From assembly GCA_020809705.1 (NCBI GenBank), contig CP085828.1, positions 6,634,001 through 6,698,000 on the forward strand: 64,000 nt of DNA, given 5' to 3'. This document shows positions 22,338-32,859 of this stretch, in pieces. The position numbers were made by a program, and so were the translations under genes. Under the pieces are notes generated by a model. It saw only the letters and a program-made list of their open reading frames with translations. It did no database searches and was not told where the DNA came from. This DNA comes from Calonectria ilicicola. Taxonomy: Eukaryota; Ascomycota; Sordariomycetes; Hypocreales; Nectriaceae. Position 1 is the stretch's first letter. Every line of letters begins with the position of its first letter.

Positions 22338-22514
22338 GACAGCCTCAAAAGAGATTTCGTACATTGCCGTGAGGCGCAATCACATGATCCAGGCCTGGAG
22401 CGTCATTTTGATGAATTATGGGAATCGTTTGGCAATTTGAACGAACGCGAATCAATTTACGAGCGTGAGTACCATTTCATTATCGACCCATCGAGATCTG
22501 GCCAAGGGTTCTGA
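22338..22514 (+). pseudogene. Coding-like fragment, unidentified
   Basis: An open frame without ATG between TAA and TGA. It reads like real protein: strongly charged, for example GLERHFDELWESFGNLNERE. A GTGAGT donor-like site lies inside (about 22473). It may be a surviving exon of a decayed gene. Family not recognised. Confidence 0.3.
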
Positions 22515-22515
22515 C

Positions 22516-22749
22516 TTACACATAACACTTGCTACGTCTAACGCCAAATATTTCACCATGAAGACGATAGTGTGTACATGGGGGCCCTACGTTGGATAGA
22601 TTGCATCTGACCTTTCGAGTATGACAATAGGTGCATGCGATTACCATAAGCCTTTGCTTCAGGTCCTCCGCATTACTAGTCCTTGTAGTGGTTCTTGGGG
22701 ATTCCAAAGAAGACACTTGAGCAATGGTTATACGTGGCTCATAATTCAT
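22516..22749 (-). pseudogene. Remnant of a Zn2Cys6 transcription factor exon
   Basis: A 77-codon frame from ATG at 22749 contains IACTYCHTRKVRC followed by GPPCTHYRLHGEIF. This is the cluster of the CTF1/Far-type regulators, but the fifth ligand is Tyr and the sixth is Phe, so a binuclear zinc site cannot form. A GTAAGT donor-like site follows at the end of the frame, as if an exon boundary survives. No regulatory domain is found downstream. Best explained as a decayed or truncated paralogue. Confidence 0.6.
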
Positions 22750-23045
22750 TGAATGAGCGATGATGAGTGAGGAGAGGATAATCGTGCAAATTCTTGGATA
22801 CTTTAAAGCCTCAGGATGGATTATTCGGATAGCGCCGAGTGCGGTCCGAGGTGATGGTAATAGGTTCAGGCTCGAACCGGCGGCACTTGGCTACATGAGG
22901 AGCAGCCTAAGCTTCGAGACTAGGCTCCGCAGGAGAGAAACAAGAAGACATGATCTAGACAGCATGTGCCCAATCGGTTAGGCCCGTAGGTTCCGGTGAT
23001 AGTTTAGAAGTGTTCGGTTTGATGAGATATTAAACCATTATGGTT

Positions 23046-23081
23046 CCGGGACGAGCCGGACGAGCCGGACGAGCCGGGTCC
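23046..23081. repeat. Tandem CGG-rich repeat in the EthD-like gene promoter
   Basis: About three and a half copies of the 9-bp unit GACGAGCCG in tandem, ending in CCGGGTCC, about 150 bp before the EthD-like start. Regularly spaced CGG/CCG triplets are typical targets of zinc-cluster regulators (family knowledge). It may be an operator array for the regulator at 30539-32859 (inference). Confidence 0.55.
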
Positions 23082-23230
23082 AGCTGACGAGCCATCTATT
23101 AATTGCTACATTTTTTACACTTCAGAATGAAACAATTCGATGTGGTTATAAACAGGTTTCTTTGACTTTGATTATTTGACAATATTAAAAAAAAAAACCA
23201 AGAAAGAAATTGGGCCCTACCGGATAAATC

Positions 23231-24057
23231 ATGAGTACCCCGGATTACCTCCTCTATGTCACTTCTCGCCCACGCCCAGAAGCTGGCGTCGATTCTACAC
23301 TTTGGGAGGAATGGTACAAAAGCGAACACGTATGTTGATTCCTATTCCTGGATCAAGCTTCGCCAGTTTTCAAGTAAAACGTGTTGACGATTCTAACTAC
23401 GGCCAGATCCCAGATATGGTCAATAGCAAGACGACGGTGAACGCAGCATTGTACCGAGAGCATCAGTATGAACAGAGTAAAACAAACTATGGCAACTTCT
23501 TGGCCATTTATAAATCTAATCTGGCACAGCCCATGAAGTCAAAAGAGTTCCGAGAAGGAGTACGAAGAAATAGCGATATGCTCCCCGTGAAGGAATCATT
23601 ATCAGCAAATGGACAGTTTGACTTCAAAACGTATCAACTCATTAAAACCCGTGGTGACAAGTCACCTGATTTTAGTAATTACAGAGTCTAGGCTTTGGGG
23701 CATCTGGGCCTTGAACTAACAAAAACAGGGGCGTCTTCCTTTATTGTAACGGTAGAAAGAACTTGCCAAAACGACAGTCAGTTTGACAAAGCGGATTGCG
23801 ACAGATATTTTCAACCATCACCTTGCCTGTCTGCAAAAAGTCGATATTCGCGTTATTTTCTGGGCCCGGAGCTTCACATAGGCTCTGACTCGGAGCTAAT
23901 GATGCTTGAAATATTTGAATTTGAGAAATACGAGACTCTCGGTGGTTTCGTCGATGGCAAAAGTGGAAAGTGGCTGGGGAATACAGATCTAGAAAACTCC
24001 AAAACCACTCTCAGATACTGGGAAAGAGTCCATACGCAGGAGACAAACTTGCTTTAG
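23231..24057 (+). CDS. EthD-like protein (dimeric alpha/beta-barrel)
   Basis: Three exons, 23231-23329, 23407-23674 and 23729-24057, giving 231 residues. Intron 1 (77 nt, GTATGT donor) joins EWYKSEH to IPDMVN, the family core. Intron 2 (54 nt, GTAATT donor, branch ACTAAC, acceptor AACAG) removes an in-frame TAG and joins PDFR to ASSFIVTVE. Two ferredoxin-like halves are visible: MSTPDYLLYVTSRPRP...LWEEWYKSEH and SSFIVTVER...LGPELHIG. Family members act with oxygenases or polyketide enzymes and usually have no separate known activity. It is the first gene of the SDR/BVMO/hydrolase cluster and has CGG repeats in its promoter. Confidence 0.75.
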
Positions 24058-24326
24058 TAATGAGAAATTTGTCTGAGTCGAAGACTCATAATATGTGCCG
24101 AGCCATACTTGATATATTTTTTTCGGCTCATAACTCGGCTTTTTGACAAGTGACATTCAAAAAGTTTAAAATGTAATAAGCCTTGATGCACAGAAATATA
24201 GTATAGATCCATAGATAAATTCATAAGAAGGCAAATAAATAAATAGAAACTTACCTTGTTGGTGACGCCAGTGAGCTGAAGTATTTATTGGGATACTTTC
24301 GGATGCATTTTGATAAATCTAGTGGT

Positions 24327-24336
24327 CGGGTCGGCG
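24327..24336. promoter_or_regulatory. CGGGTCGG site upstream of the short-chain dehydrogenase
   Basis: CGGGTCGGCG lies about 200 bp before the dehydrogenase ATG, in a CGG/CCG-rich patch that extends to about 24368. The same 8-mer occurs in the BVMO and hydrolase promoters of this cluster, so it is a candidate regulator site. Confidence 0.45.
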
Positions 24337-24531
24337 TAGCGGAAGGAGCCGGTCGGTTCCACCCGGCCTAGCCAGAAAGAATATTTATTTATAAACCGCC
24401 TCAACCCTTAAAAACCAAAATTTGAACAAATTGGACTTCTTCATGCTATTCCGCGAGCTATATCATATCTATTCAATTTAGAGAAATAGGTCCGGAATTA
24501 TACCGCCTTAGCTACATCTTTGCCTTCAAAC

Positions 24532-25547
24532 ATGTCGCTGTGTAAAGTGGCTCTGGTTACTGGAGTGGGTTAGTCTTCTAAAGATCTCATGATCTCTAAG
24601 ATATTGGAGCTACTGATTAAGGGTATCTAAAAGGATCTGGAATTGGGCGCGCCCTATCCATCCTTTACGCCAAACAAGGAGTACGGTCATTGGCCCTGGC
24701 AGACATTGAGAAGCAATCAGTCCTGCAAACTGCCGAGATGATTAGAGAGTTATCACCCGAGACAAAATGTCTACCTATACAGGTGGACGTTTCTAATGCC
24801 GAATCTGTCCAGAGAATGATAGACGACACAATCAAACACTTTGGCGCCCTTCATTATGGTGGGTACAGCAGAGGATGGTTCATCAGAGACTTTACTAACT
24901 ATGGCTGTTCAGCTGCTAATGTCGCCGGAGTAAGAATAAAGTCATCTTAAACACGGGTCGCGATAGTTAACTTGGTCTAGATGGTGTCGCAGAGTGCTGT
25001 AGATTTGGCCGATGCACCCCTTGATCAATTCGACAGGGTCATGAAGGTCAACACTTACGGAGTTCTCAATTGCATGCAAGCTGAGATCAAGGCAATGAAA
25101 AAACAGGACTATTATGAATCATCGGATCCTACGGCTCATCCCTCGGTTCGTGGGTCCATAGTAAACGTGGCTTCAGTTGCAGGCTATCGCGCACTTCCGC
25201 GGAAGTTCGCGTCGTATGTAACATCGAAACATGCTGTTTTAGGCCTGACGAGAGCCGCTGCACTCGACCATGCTAAAGACGGAATCCGAATCAATGCTAT
25301 GTGTCCTGGGTATACAGACACAGCAATAATGACTTCACGAGATTCCGGTCTTTCTGAGGAAGAGCTAATGGTGGTGAAGGAAAAAAAGGCTGCGCCAATG
25401 CGGGCAAGTGCTCCGATGAACAGGATGGGTACAGCAGAGGAATCTGCAGAAGTTTGTGCTTTTCTGACGAGCGAGAAAGCTAGCTTTGTGACTGGAGCTG
25501 TTTGGGAGTGTGATGGTGGCATGTCAGCTGGGGCCGGAATTATTTAA
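24532..25547 (+). CDS. Short-chain dehydrogenase/reductase
   Basis: Four exons, 24532-24568, 24634-24858, 24913-24929 (only 17 nt) and 24981-25547; 281 residues. Intron phases add up and the joins give VTGVGSGIG, HYAANVAG and AGMVSQSAV, each fitting the family. Classical SDR features: cofactor motif TGVGSGIG (residues 10-17), NAAN-like AANVAG, Ser in GSIVNVASVAG, catalytic Tyr172 and Lys176 (YVTSK), and INAMCPGYTDT. The residue profile points to NAD(P)-dependent oxidation or reduction of a secondary alcohol/ketone. Between an EthD-like gene and a BVMO it could supply the ketone substrate of the BVMO (inference). Confidence 0.9.
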
Positions 25548-26049
25548 ATTATTCATAACTTTGTCTTTTCCTTTGCAAATCAATATAAAGAGCTGCTGCG
25601 CCAAAAGCAAATGAGTTGAAGCAAATTCTATCGCATTGAAATGCAATACCCACCGCCAGAGGACAATTGACGTCTTAAATACATCAATTAGCCCGCTAAA
25701 TTGAGAGGCTCTCCGATTAGTATCTGTCATCGTGCTTGTATGACCAGGGACTTCTCATTCCATCATAGACCCAAAAGTAATCTTTGAATATGGCGCGAGC
25801 TAAAGAAATTTGACCAGGACCTTCCATGCGAGCCAAGAATAATAATTACGGATGGTGAAATGGATCTGGGGTAGCTTCAAGGCTATGATGTCCAAATTTG
25901 AAGGCGTAGAAAGGTTATTAGATCCGGTTCTCGTATTGATGGCTTTTCTTGGTGGTAGAAACCGAGAGATCCGAGGGCGAAACTGCCATGTCATTGCCTT
26001 CGGTGTCATCCGGTCATCCAGCTATAGGAAATACTCCACTTTGGCCCCC

Positions 26050-26061
26050 CGGGTCGGACCG
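26050..26061. promoter_or_regulatory. CGGGTCGGACCG site upstream of the BVMO
   Basis: Lies about 200 bp before the BVMO ATG. It combines CGGGTCGG, shared with two other promoters of the cluster, with the palindrome CGGACCG. Candidate zinc-cluster factor site. Confidence 0.45.
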
Positions 26062-26262
26062 TACCGGTTCAACACACCATTGAATCAGGCAAGTTATCCA
26101 ATTCCTACTGTCAGAACTTTATGCTTCAAACACTACCCGCCTATTTCCTTTAACTAAATAGTTATCTTTACCTATTTCACAGGACTAGTACTACTGAAGA
26201 TTAACATTCATCCCGTATCCTTTACACTAGTCCATTTTTACAATCACAATAAATCCGTCAGC

Positions 26263-28292
26263 ATGAAGCAAAGCGATAGCAGAACTCCCAAGGAGACATC
26301 TGGTCTTGTCATACAAGAGGCCCGAGGATCTATTCAACTTGAGGATCACCCAATTGAAAATCATCGTCGACTTTGTGTCATTGTAATCGGTGCAGGATAC
26401 TCCGGCATCTACCAAGGCATCCGGATTCCTGAACGTATTCGCAACGTTGATCTGACTATCTATGAAAAGAATGCCGATGTTGGAGGTGCTTGGTGGGAGA
26501 ATAGGTATCCAGGATGCGCATGCGATGTTCCAGGTGAGTACACGCACTGATGTGAGTGTTGTTACATTTCCCTTCTAATGATGAGACTAGCATATTTATA
26601 TCAATATTCTTTCAATCCGAATCCTTCATGGACAAAGTTTTATGCACCTGCCGAGGAGATCCATGAGTACTTGAAAGACACTGCCCGAAAGTTTTCTGCC
26701 AATCGCTTCATTAAGTGTAGTCACCATGTAAGGGAATGCATATGGGATGACGAGAAGGGAAAATGGTTGGTCTCATATTGAAAAAATAATTCATGAAATA
26801 CATTGACTAACCATGATTAGGAGAGTACTCGTTGAGAAGAAGCCGAGCGGAGAAACCCTCATGGATGAAGCGGATGTTCTGATAAATGCTAGAGGGACTT
26901 TGAATGATTACAAATGGCCGGACATCGACGGTTTCGAAAGGTTCAGTGGCAAAAAGGTCCACTCTGCAGCCTGGGATACAAAGTAAGATCCAATTTTAAT
27001 TATAGTTGGCAAAGAAATTGCTAATACGTCATATTACAGCTATGATTACTCCCAAAAGCGGATTGCAGTTATTGGCGGTGGTAGCAGTGCTGTGCAGATT
27101 GTCCCAGAATTGCAGCGACTTCCAGGGACAAGTCTCAGTTGCTTCGTCAGAAGCAAGTCGTGGATCGGAAGGCCCTTTGGTGAGGCAGTAGCAGATAAAC
27201 TAAACAGCGATGGATTCAAAAGTAAGCACAAAGTCATCGCAACACCATGGTTCAAGCATCGTGGTTGACGCTAATTGGTGGACTTCAGCCGCAGAGGAGC
27301 GTCGGGCCAAAATTGAGAGTGATCCCGAGTACTACTTCAACTTGCGCAAGGTTGGAGAAAGAGACATAAACTCACGTCATGGTCTTACTTTCAAACACAC
27401 AAAAATGCAAGCCGCTGCGAGAGAAGCCTTTGGTGCCATGATGAAGCAACGGCTTCAAAAGAAGCCCGAGATATTTGAAGCCATGGTCCCCGATTTTGGA
27501 GTTAGCTGTCGTCGACTGACCCCTGGCCTCGACTATCTCGAGGCTCTCGCAGCTGACAATGTGGATTTTATTTCCACAAAAATCAAGGAGATCGACGAAA
27601 AAGGATTGATACTAGCAGATGGAAGACATGTCGAAGTTGATGTTTTGGTTTGTGCGACAGGATTCGACACCTCAACCCCCCCTCGTTTTTCCATTGTCGG
27701 TCGCAATAATCTCTCCATCAACGATCGATTTGCGGACTTCCCTGAAACATACATGTCTGTTGTTACAGATGGATTTCCCAACTACTTCATGATGCTCGGG
27801 CCCAATTCGGCTTTGGCTACGGGGAGTTTGACTATGCAAATTGAGGCCTTCGGCGATTATATCTGCAAAGCTATCCGTAAGATTCAGCGAGATGGGATCA
27901 AATCAATGGAGATCACACCACAACGGGTCAAAGACTTCTCTCAGGTTTGCACCGAGTATTTCAAGCAGACAGTCTTCTTGGACGATTGCAACAGTTGGTA
28001 CAGGCAGAACGGCAATGGTGATCGTATAACTGGGCTCTGGCCAGGAAGTACACTGCATGCTTTGGAAGCTGCAGCATCTCCACGATGGGAGGACTATCAG
28101 TATGTGTACCACGGAGAGGACAGAGATGGAACTCAGCGGAACAGGTTATTGTGGTTTGGGAATGGGTGGTCCGACTTGCAGGTTAACGGGGGCGAGCTAG
28201 CATATTACATCGACCCATCATATCTCGATGTTCCATCCGCCCCGCTGCCTGAAGAGACGCCTAAGTACAAAATGCGTGCCTTTTGTTACTAG
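26263..28292 (+). CDS. Baeyer-Villiger monooxygenase (FAD, NADPH)
   Basis: Five exons: 26263-26533, 26591-26765, 26821-26982, 27040-27221 and 27289-28292; 597 residues. All introns are 55-67 nt with GTGAGT, GTTGGT, GTAAGA and GTAAGC donors, and all phases agree. The FAD motif GAGYSG is at residues 43-48, the BVMO fingerprint FSGKKVHSAAW at 190-200 and the NADPH motif VIGGGSSA soon after. The length and C-terminal half resemble steroid-/cyclic-ketone monooxygenase-type BVMOs of fungi, including those in secondary metabolite clusters. The enzyme inserts oxygen beside a carbonyl, turning ketones to esters or lactones. An SDR upstream and an esterase-like hydrolase downstream fit a degradative or tailoring pathway. 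Confidence 0.94.
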
Positions 28293-28940
28293 AAATTTCT
28301 ATTATGAGAGCATGTACATGCGTTGTCATAGGAAACTATTGGAATCTCACTTGATTTGTCGATAACATTGATTTGTCCAAGTTTGTTCACCAACACCATG
28401 GAAATCGAAATGTATCTAAGGTTCAATACCCGAAACCCTCTAGAGTGGAATGGAGTCAATATAGGGATTTAACAAGTTAAGATACGAAGCGAATGAAAAA
28501 TATGGAAAGTTCGAGGTTGAGCAAGTTGTACCGCAGGCAAGAGACAGGATACATCCCGACAGTGTTCGGCTTTTCTTTTTTTCTTTCATCAACTCTTCGT
28601 TCAAATTATTGAAAAAGACGGAGCAAGGTTAAAAGGAGAGAGGTAAGCCACCGGCCCAAGCTAGGTCAACAAACTAACATCCAATAGCAATTGGGTCAAA
28701 AGAATATCATGAATAATATAATGAAACATCAATCGAATAGTCCCTTGAGAGGGAAGTCCCGAAATAATGGCAGATGTGAATATATTGAAGTGCATGTCTT
28801 GAACCCCTTGGTGTTGAGACCATCGGCCCTTTATCACTAAGACCGGTGTTGTGGCCGGACTTACCAATCCTCCAACTAACCTAATTCCTTGAGGTCGTTG
28901 ATTCGAACCCCAACAAATCACCCTGGTACTATGGATGTTT
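28293..28940. other. Intergenic region between convergent BVMO and hydrolase genes
   Basis: Holds both 3' ends. The left part is AT-rich without genes. The right part contains the tRNA-like segment listed at 28790-28925. Confidence 0.45.
28790..28925 (-). mobile_element. tRNA-like segment, possible SINE fragment
   Basis: On the minus strand there is an A-box-like TAGGTTAGTTGG and, about 60 nt further, a B-box-like GGGGTTCAAGAC; a second T-loop-like GGGGTTCGAATC lies about 20 nt before the A box. The arms do not fold into a full tRNA cloverleaf by eye, so a functional tRNA is unlikely. A tRNA-derived SINE or relic is possible. No target-site duplication or clear tail was identified. Confidence 0.25.
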
Positions 28941-29991
28941 CTATAGGAAATGCTTGATAAATTGTATGACCTCATTATTTCCTTCCTCCGAAAGCTCCCC
29001 CAAAGGAAACCACGTGAAACCATGTGCTGCTTCTGCAATTACCTTCAAGGAAGTGTCATTTCCTGCCATGTCCCATTTGGTGCTCATGAAAACGCTATCA
29101 TCAAGCATAATATCAGCAGTACCAACCAAGAACAAGGCTACAGGCAGGCCCCCAAGATTTTGCGCATACAGTGGGGATATCTTTGGATCCTTCAAGTTTG
29201 ATACACCTTTGGTGTATTCCTGCACAAATCTGAACCCATCTTCCCGCGTAACCAACACCTTACCGGTGTAGTTGTGAAGCGATGGAGTTCCTGACAAATC
29301 ATACTGACCAAAGCTTAGCGAAAGAGCAGCAATATCGTCCTTGACGTTCACATTATGAGTATCCCGGAGCTCTAGAAGCGTAGTTACTGCAAGCTGAGCT
29401 CCAGCTGACTCGCCAATGAAGAACAACCTTGGGCTTCCATCCACTTTCTTCAAAAACGCATCATTTGAAAGAACGTGCAGAGCTGCATCGACACAATCAT
29501 TGTTTGGTGTAGGAAAGGGATGCTCTGGAGCTAGGCGATAATCAACCGACAGAACAGTCAAACCAAGGTCATCCGACAGCCGAGCGAGATATGGATCTTG
29601 CGTGTAAGCCGAGTTTATAACCCAACCACCTGCATAAAGTGTCAAAAGCAACAGAAAGGTAGTGAATAAGGGACTTCAAACCTCCGTGGAAATGTAGCAT
29701 AGTTCCATTCGATTTGCCATCCTTTGGCTCAAACTTTCGAAGCACAATGGATGCCCCATCCCTCATGGTCACTTTCAGATCTATTGCACGGGAGTCCACA
29801 ACCAGCGCAGGAAATCCATTAGATCCTTCGTGTCGCATCCGACGATATCCCTCGGCACCACCCGGAACATCGTGCCATTTGGGTGATACTTCAGTGTAAG
29901 CTTCTTGCTTTTTCTGGATCTCCTTTCGGACTGCAACAGCCTCTGCCGAAGCTGGATTTACCGTAATGAGGTGAGAAAAGTGAGATGACAT
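28941..29991 (-). CDS. Alpha/beta hydrolase, hormone-sensitive-lipase type esterase
   Basis: Two exons, 29991-29682 and 29629-28941, with a 52-nt intron (GTTTGA donor, ATGCAG acceptor); 332 residues. Splicing creates the oxyanion motif HGGG (residues 102-105) that defines the HSL family. The nucleophile is Ser178 in GESAG, the acid is the Asp of GTADIMLDDS and the base is the His of AHGF. RLAPEHPFPTPNND is another family signature. Such enzymes hydrolyse short-chain esters and lactones in the cytosol. Its place between BVMO and regulator suggests it opens the ester or lactone made by the BVMO. Confidence 0.9.
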
Positions 29992-30538
29992 TTTTGCACA
30001 ATTTGTTTGTATTAAATTGCTTTATTCAAATTTCGATTCTCAAAAGGGGAATGGTTTTATATTCGATAATGGCAAGTTTGATTCATGTTTGGAGTAGCCG
30101 GCACGGTCCGGAGACTGAACGCAAGTTCGGGACCACACGGGTCGGTCCGGGCGGTAAAGGGATCACGGTCGCTCCCTTCCGAGACAGCGTAGCTGCACCA
30201 AATTGCCGTTAAGTTACAAAAAGGAGACTGGGGCATATGCAAATCTACTATAGATAAATTGGGTCAGTCGTTGGTGAATTGGATATGGCAGATTATTTTG
30301 ACCTGAGAGTTAGGTCTGTCTGAGAAGAATTTTCTAGAGGCACGTTTTTTTGTTCAAGAGTAGCTCTCTGCTCATTCAGTAAAAGGCACTGATTTATGAA
30401 ACCTTTCGCCCAATCAAAGACCAGACAGTTCCCATTTCGTGGTCTACAATCATTGATATCGAATGGATACCTGTGGCCCTATAGTTCTACAAATGATCCT
30501 ATGACCTTTCTAACGCCATATTAGATCTTAATGAGAGC
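29992..30538. other. Intergenic region between hydrolase and regulator
   Basis: Both flanking genes are on the minus strand; the left 200 bp is the hydrolase promoter with the CGG motifs, the rest is AT-rich 3' flank of the regulator. No gene seen. Confidence 0.45.
30103..30150. promoter_or_regulatory. Two CGGTCCGG sites and a CGGGTCGG upstream of the hydrolase
   Basis: CGGTCCGG at 30104-30111 and CGGGTCGGTCCGG at 30138-30150, about 115-160 bp before the hydrolase start. They match motifs in the dehydrogenase and BVMO promoters and are candidate sites for the cluster regulator. Confidence 0.5.
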
Positions 30539-32859
30539 TTAATTCAATTGCGGCTCCGCCATTCCCACAGAGTTAGCCTCATCATTCCAGTTGCAGTATG
30601 AAAACGGGTTTGACAAATCCGTGTCTGATCCTAAACCTTCACAGTCAAAGTCTATATTGATGATATGATCCATCAGGTGGGGATCCGAAACCCCAGTTAA
30701 TCCAAGGTTGTTTTCGGGGGGCGTTTCGGTATTTATAGTATTAGTCTCGTCCGGCGCAAATGCCTCTGCATGAGATCGTCTCCGCGCAGATTTATGGCTA
30801 TTTGTAGCCGGGGTTGACAAGGACGCCATGTCTAGCACCGCCCACATATATTCCATCTGAGATAATTCAACGACATCGATTTGAGAAGGTGAGCAAAGAA
30901 CTCGACAGGATTCAATTTTACTTCTGATGTTTTCAAGTCCGGATAGCTGTAAAATACGATCAATTAGTAACGAGGAAACAGAATGGGGAAAGGAAAATAT
31001 TCGGCAAACCCACAATAGCCGTGCATATTTTCCAGTATCTTGCGTTTTCGCGAAGATAGTTTGCGATGCGTATAAATTGGGCGGTAGACTCAGTAGCAAT
31101 GACCGAGTCGTTGCTATGGCTGTATATTGCCAGGATACTCCCACAAACACCGAGACAATATGAATATATAGCAAATCCTGTGTTGCAACCAACAGCCTTG
31201 GCGGCGTGGACGACACTGCATAAAGCTATTGCGTGCATTCGGGATGAATCAAGCAGACGACCTAAGAGTAGTGGAGGAACTTTGCCGGGAAAGTGAGAGA
31301 GACGCCTTCTTAGCAGAAAAGGGTGGTGGAGAATACAGTAACAAAGGTGGAAGAGAATACGGGACATGACCACATGGCCAGCTCGTTGCTGATCCACCGC
31401 GTCGCCGATTCTATAATACTTCTTTATCAAGGCGTCAAGCTTATTTCCCTGGCCGATAGTTGCCTCGAATAGCAGTAATTGAGACGCTATAGCCGCGGAT
31501 TCGGATTTGGAGTCCCATGGCGCAAGATTGTCGAAATCTTTGTCTTCATCAAGCATGTATCTTGTACAGCGTCCCAGCAGGGATGTCATAATTATTGTGG
31601 TCATGAATGGGTTCAGTGTTGAGTGGTCCATTTCTCCGAGGGAGACAGAGAGTTTGTGAGATGGTTTTAGGATACCATGTCGTAGATCCAGTTCATCGCA
31701 CGGCAGGAACAGCTTGCAGTCCTCGTCTCGAAGAATAGGAGGTCGGCCTCTTGAGCATGTCGCGAATCTATCCATGAGGTAAGCCGTCCAGAATACCCTT
31801 CTTCTCTCTTCCTGTTTAAAGGGATGCAGGTCACAACTCGGTTCCCGATTTAAGCTAAGATCCAAGGCCAATCGAACGGCTAGGCCAGTCTTCATCCAAG
31901 CCTTTTGTCTCCGGTTAACTATAATGAATCTTAGTATTAGACCAATTATCTTGTTTCTCTTTTACTAGGAATGTACCAGTATATTCATGAAGTGATAACA
32001 GTAACATAGCTTGGACTGCGCAAATGTTCTGTTCCTCGTCAATGTCCATCCATCGCTGCATAATGCCCTCCCAAGCTAGCTTTGCATATGATTCAGCCGC
32101 CTGTTCTGTTGTGCTCTCTGGGCAAGAATCATCTGAAAATCGCAGCACCGTCGCCAACAATGCAAAAAGGAGGAATTGGGGCAGTGTCGCATCCTGGAAT
32201 TGTTTCCTAAATCTTTGTTCATGAAAAAGTAGATAAGGTTGATTATGGCATCGGTCAAAATAGTTGTCTACGGCTGCGCTCAAGACTGAATAACGGGGTA
32301 GCCGATCGAAACTATGGGACCTCCGTGTGGCTGGCGCTTTTGGTACGTAAAAGCCCTGACTGTTGGGTATTTTACCCCCCGGCGGGTCGTTGATAAGTGC
32401 TGCGTTAACACTGACCGCTATTAGTGAGAATGTTGAGATATGAACCAAAATAGAGAATGTTACATAGTTTGATTTGATGTGATCTCATCTAACCGCCTCT
32501 CAAGAGTTTTCAGTCGGTCAAGAAGTTCCTACGGTATCGTCTTAGAAGATGCGCGGTTGTCAAGCTGGGAGGGACAAACATTGTGCGACATTGCGGCAGT
32601 GACGGGATCGGAGCATTCCAAATGGCTTGTAAGAGAATCCGAAACGGTGATATCGAAAACATAGACGCAGCTTTGTCCTGATCGATGACATTGCGCACAT
32701 ATTGGTCGTTCCCCCGAGCATCGAACTTTCTTGTTTCTAGTAATGTTATTTCAGTGACAGGGGTCAGTTGGAAGCAAACGTTACATACCTGCAGTTTGAA
32801 CAGGCCTGTCTCACCCGCTTAATGGCCCGATGGTCATTCCGCTTGGCGTCCTCCGTCAT
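30539..32859 (-). CDS. Zn2Cys6 transcription factor, probable cluster regulator
   Basis: Six exons: 32859-32789, 32736-32580, 32528-32464, 32410-31977, 31918-31014 and 30946-30539; 679 residues. Introns are 51-67 nt and phases agree throughout. The zinc cluster uses Cys20, 23, 30, 37, 40 and 47 and is completed by splicing of intron 1. A short coiled segment LLDRLKTLERRLDEI follows the cluster, as in dimeric members. The fungal-specific regulatory domain covers the middle, from DNYFDRCHNQPYLLFHEQRF through RRQKAWMKTGLAVRLALDL to RRVFWTAYLMDRF. The intron at 32529-32579 (GTTTGT donor) removes an in-frame TAG and is the least certain. It is likely the activator of the EthD/SDR/BVMO/hydrolase genes. 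Confidence 0.87.

Noticed and set aside
30539..32859. In-frame TAG after the zinc cluster of the cluster regulator as evidence of a pseudogene
   Set aside because: A 51-nt intron with GTTTGT donor removes it in phase; all other exons fit, so the gene is taken as intact.
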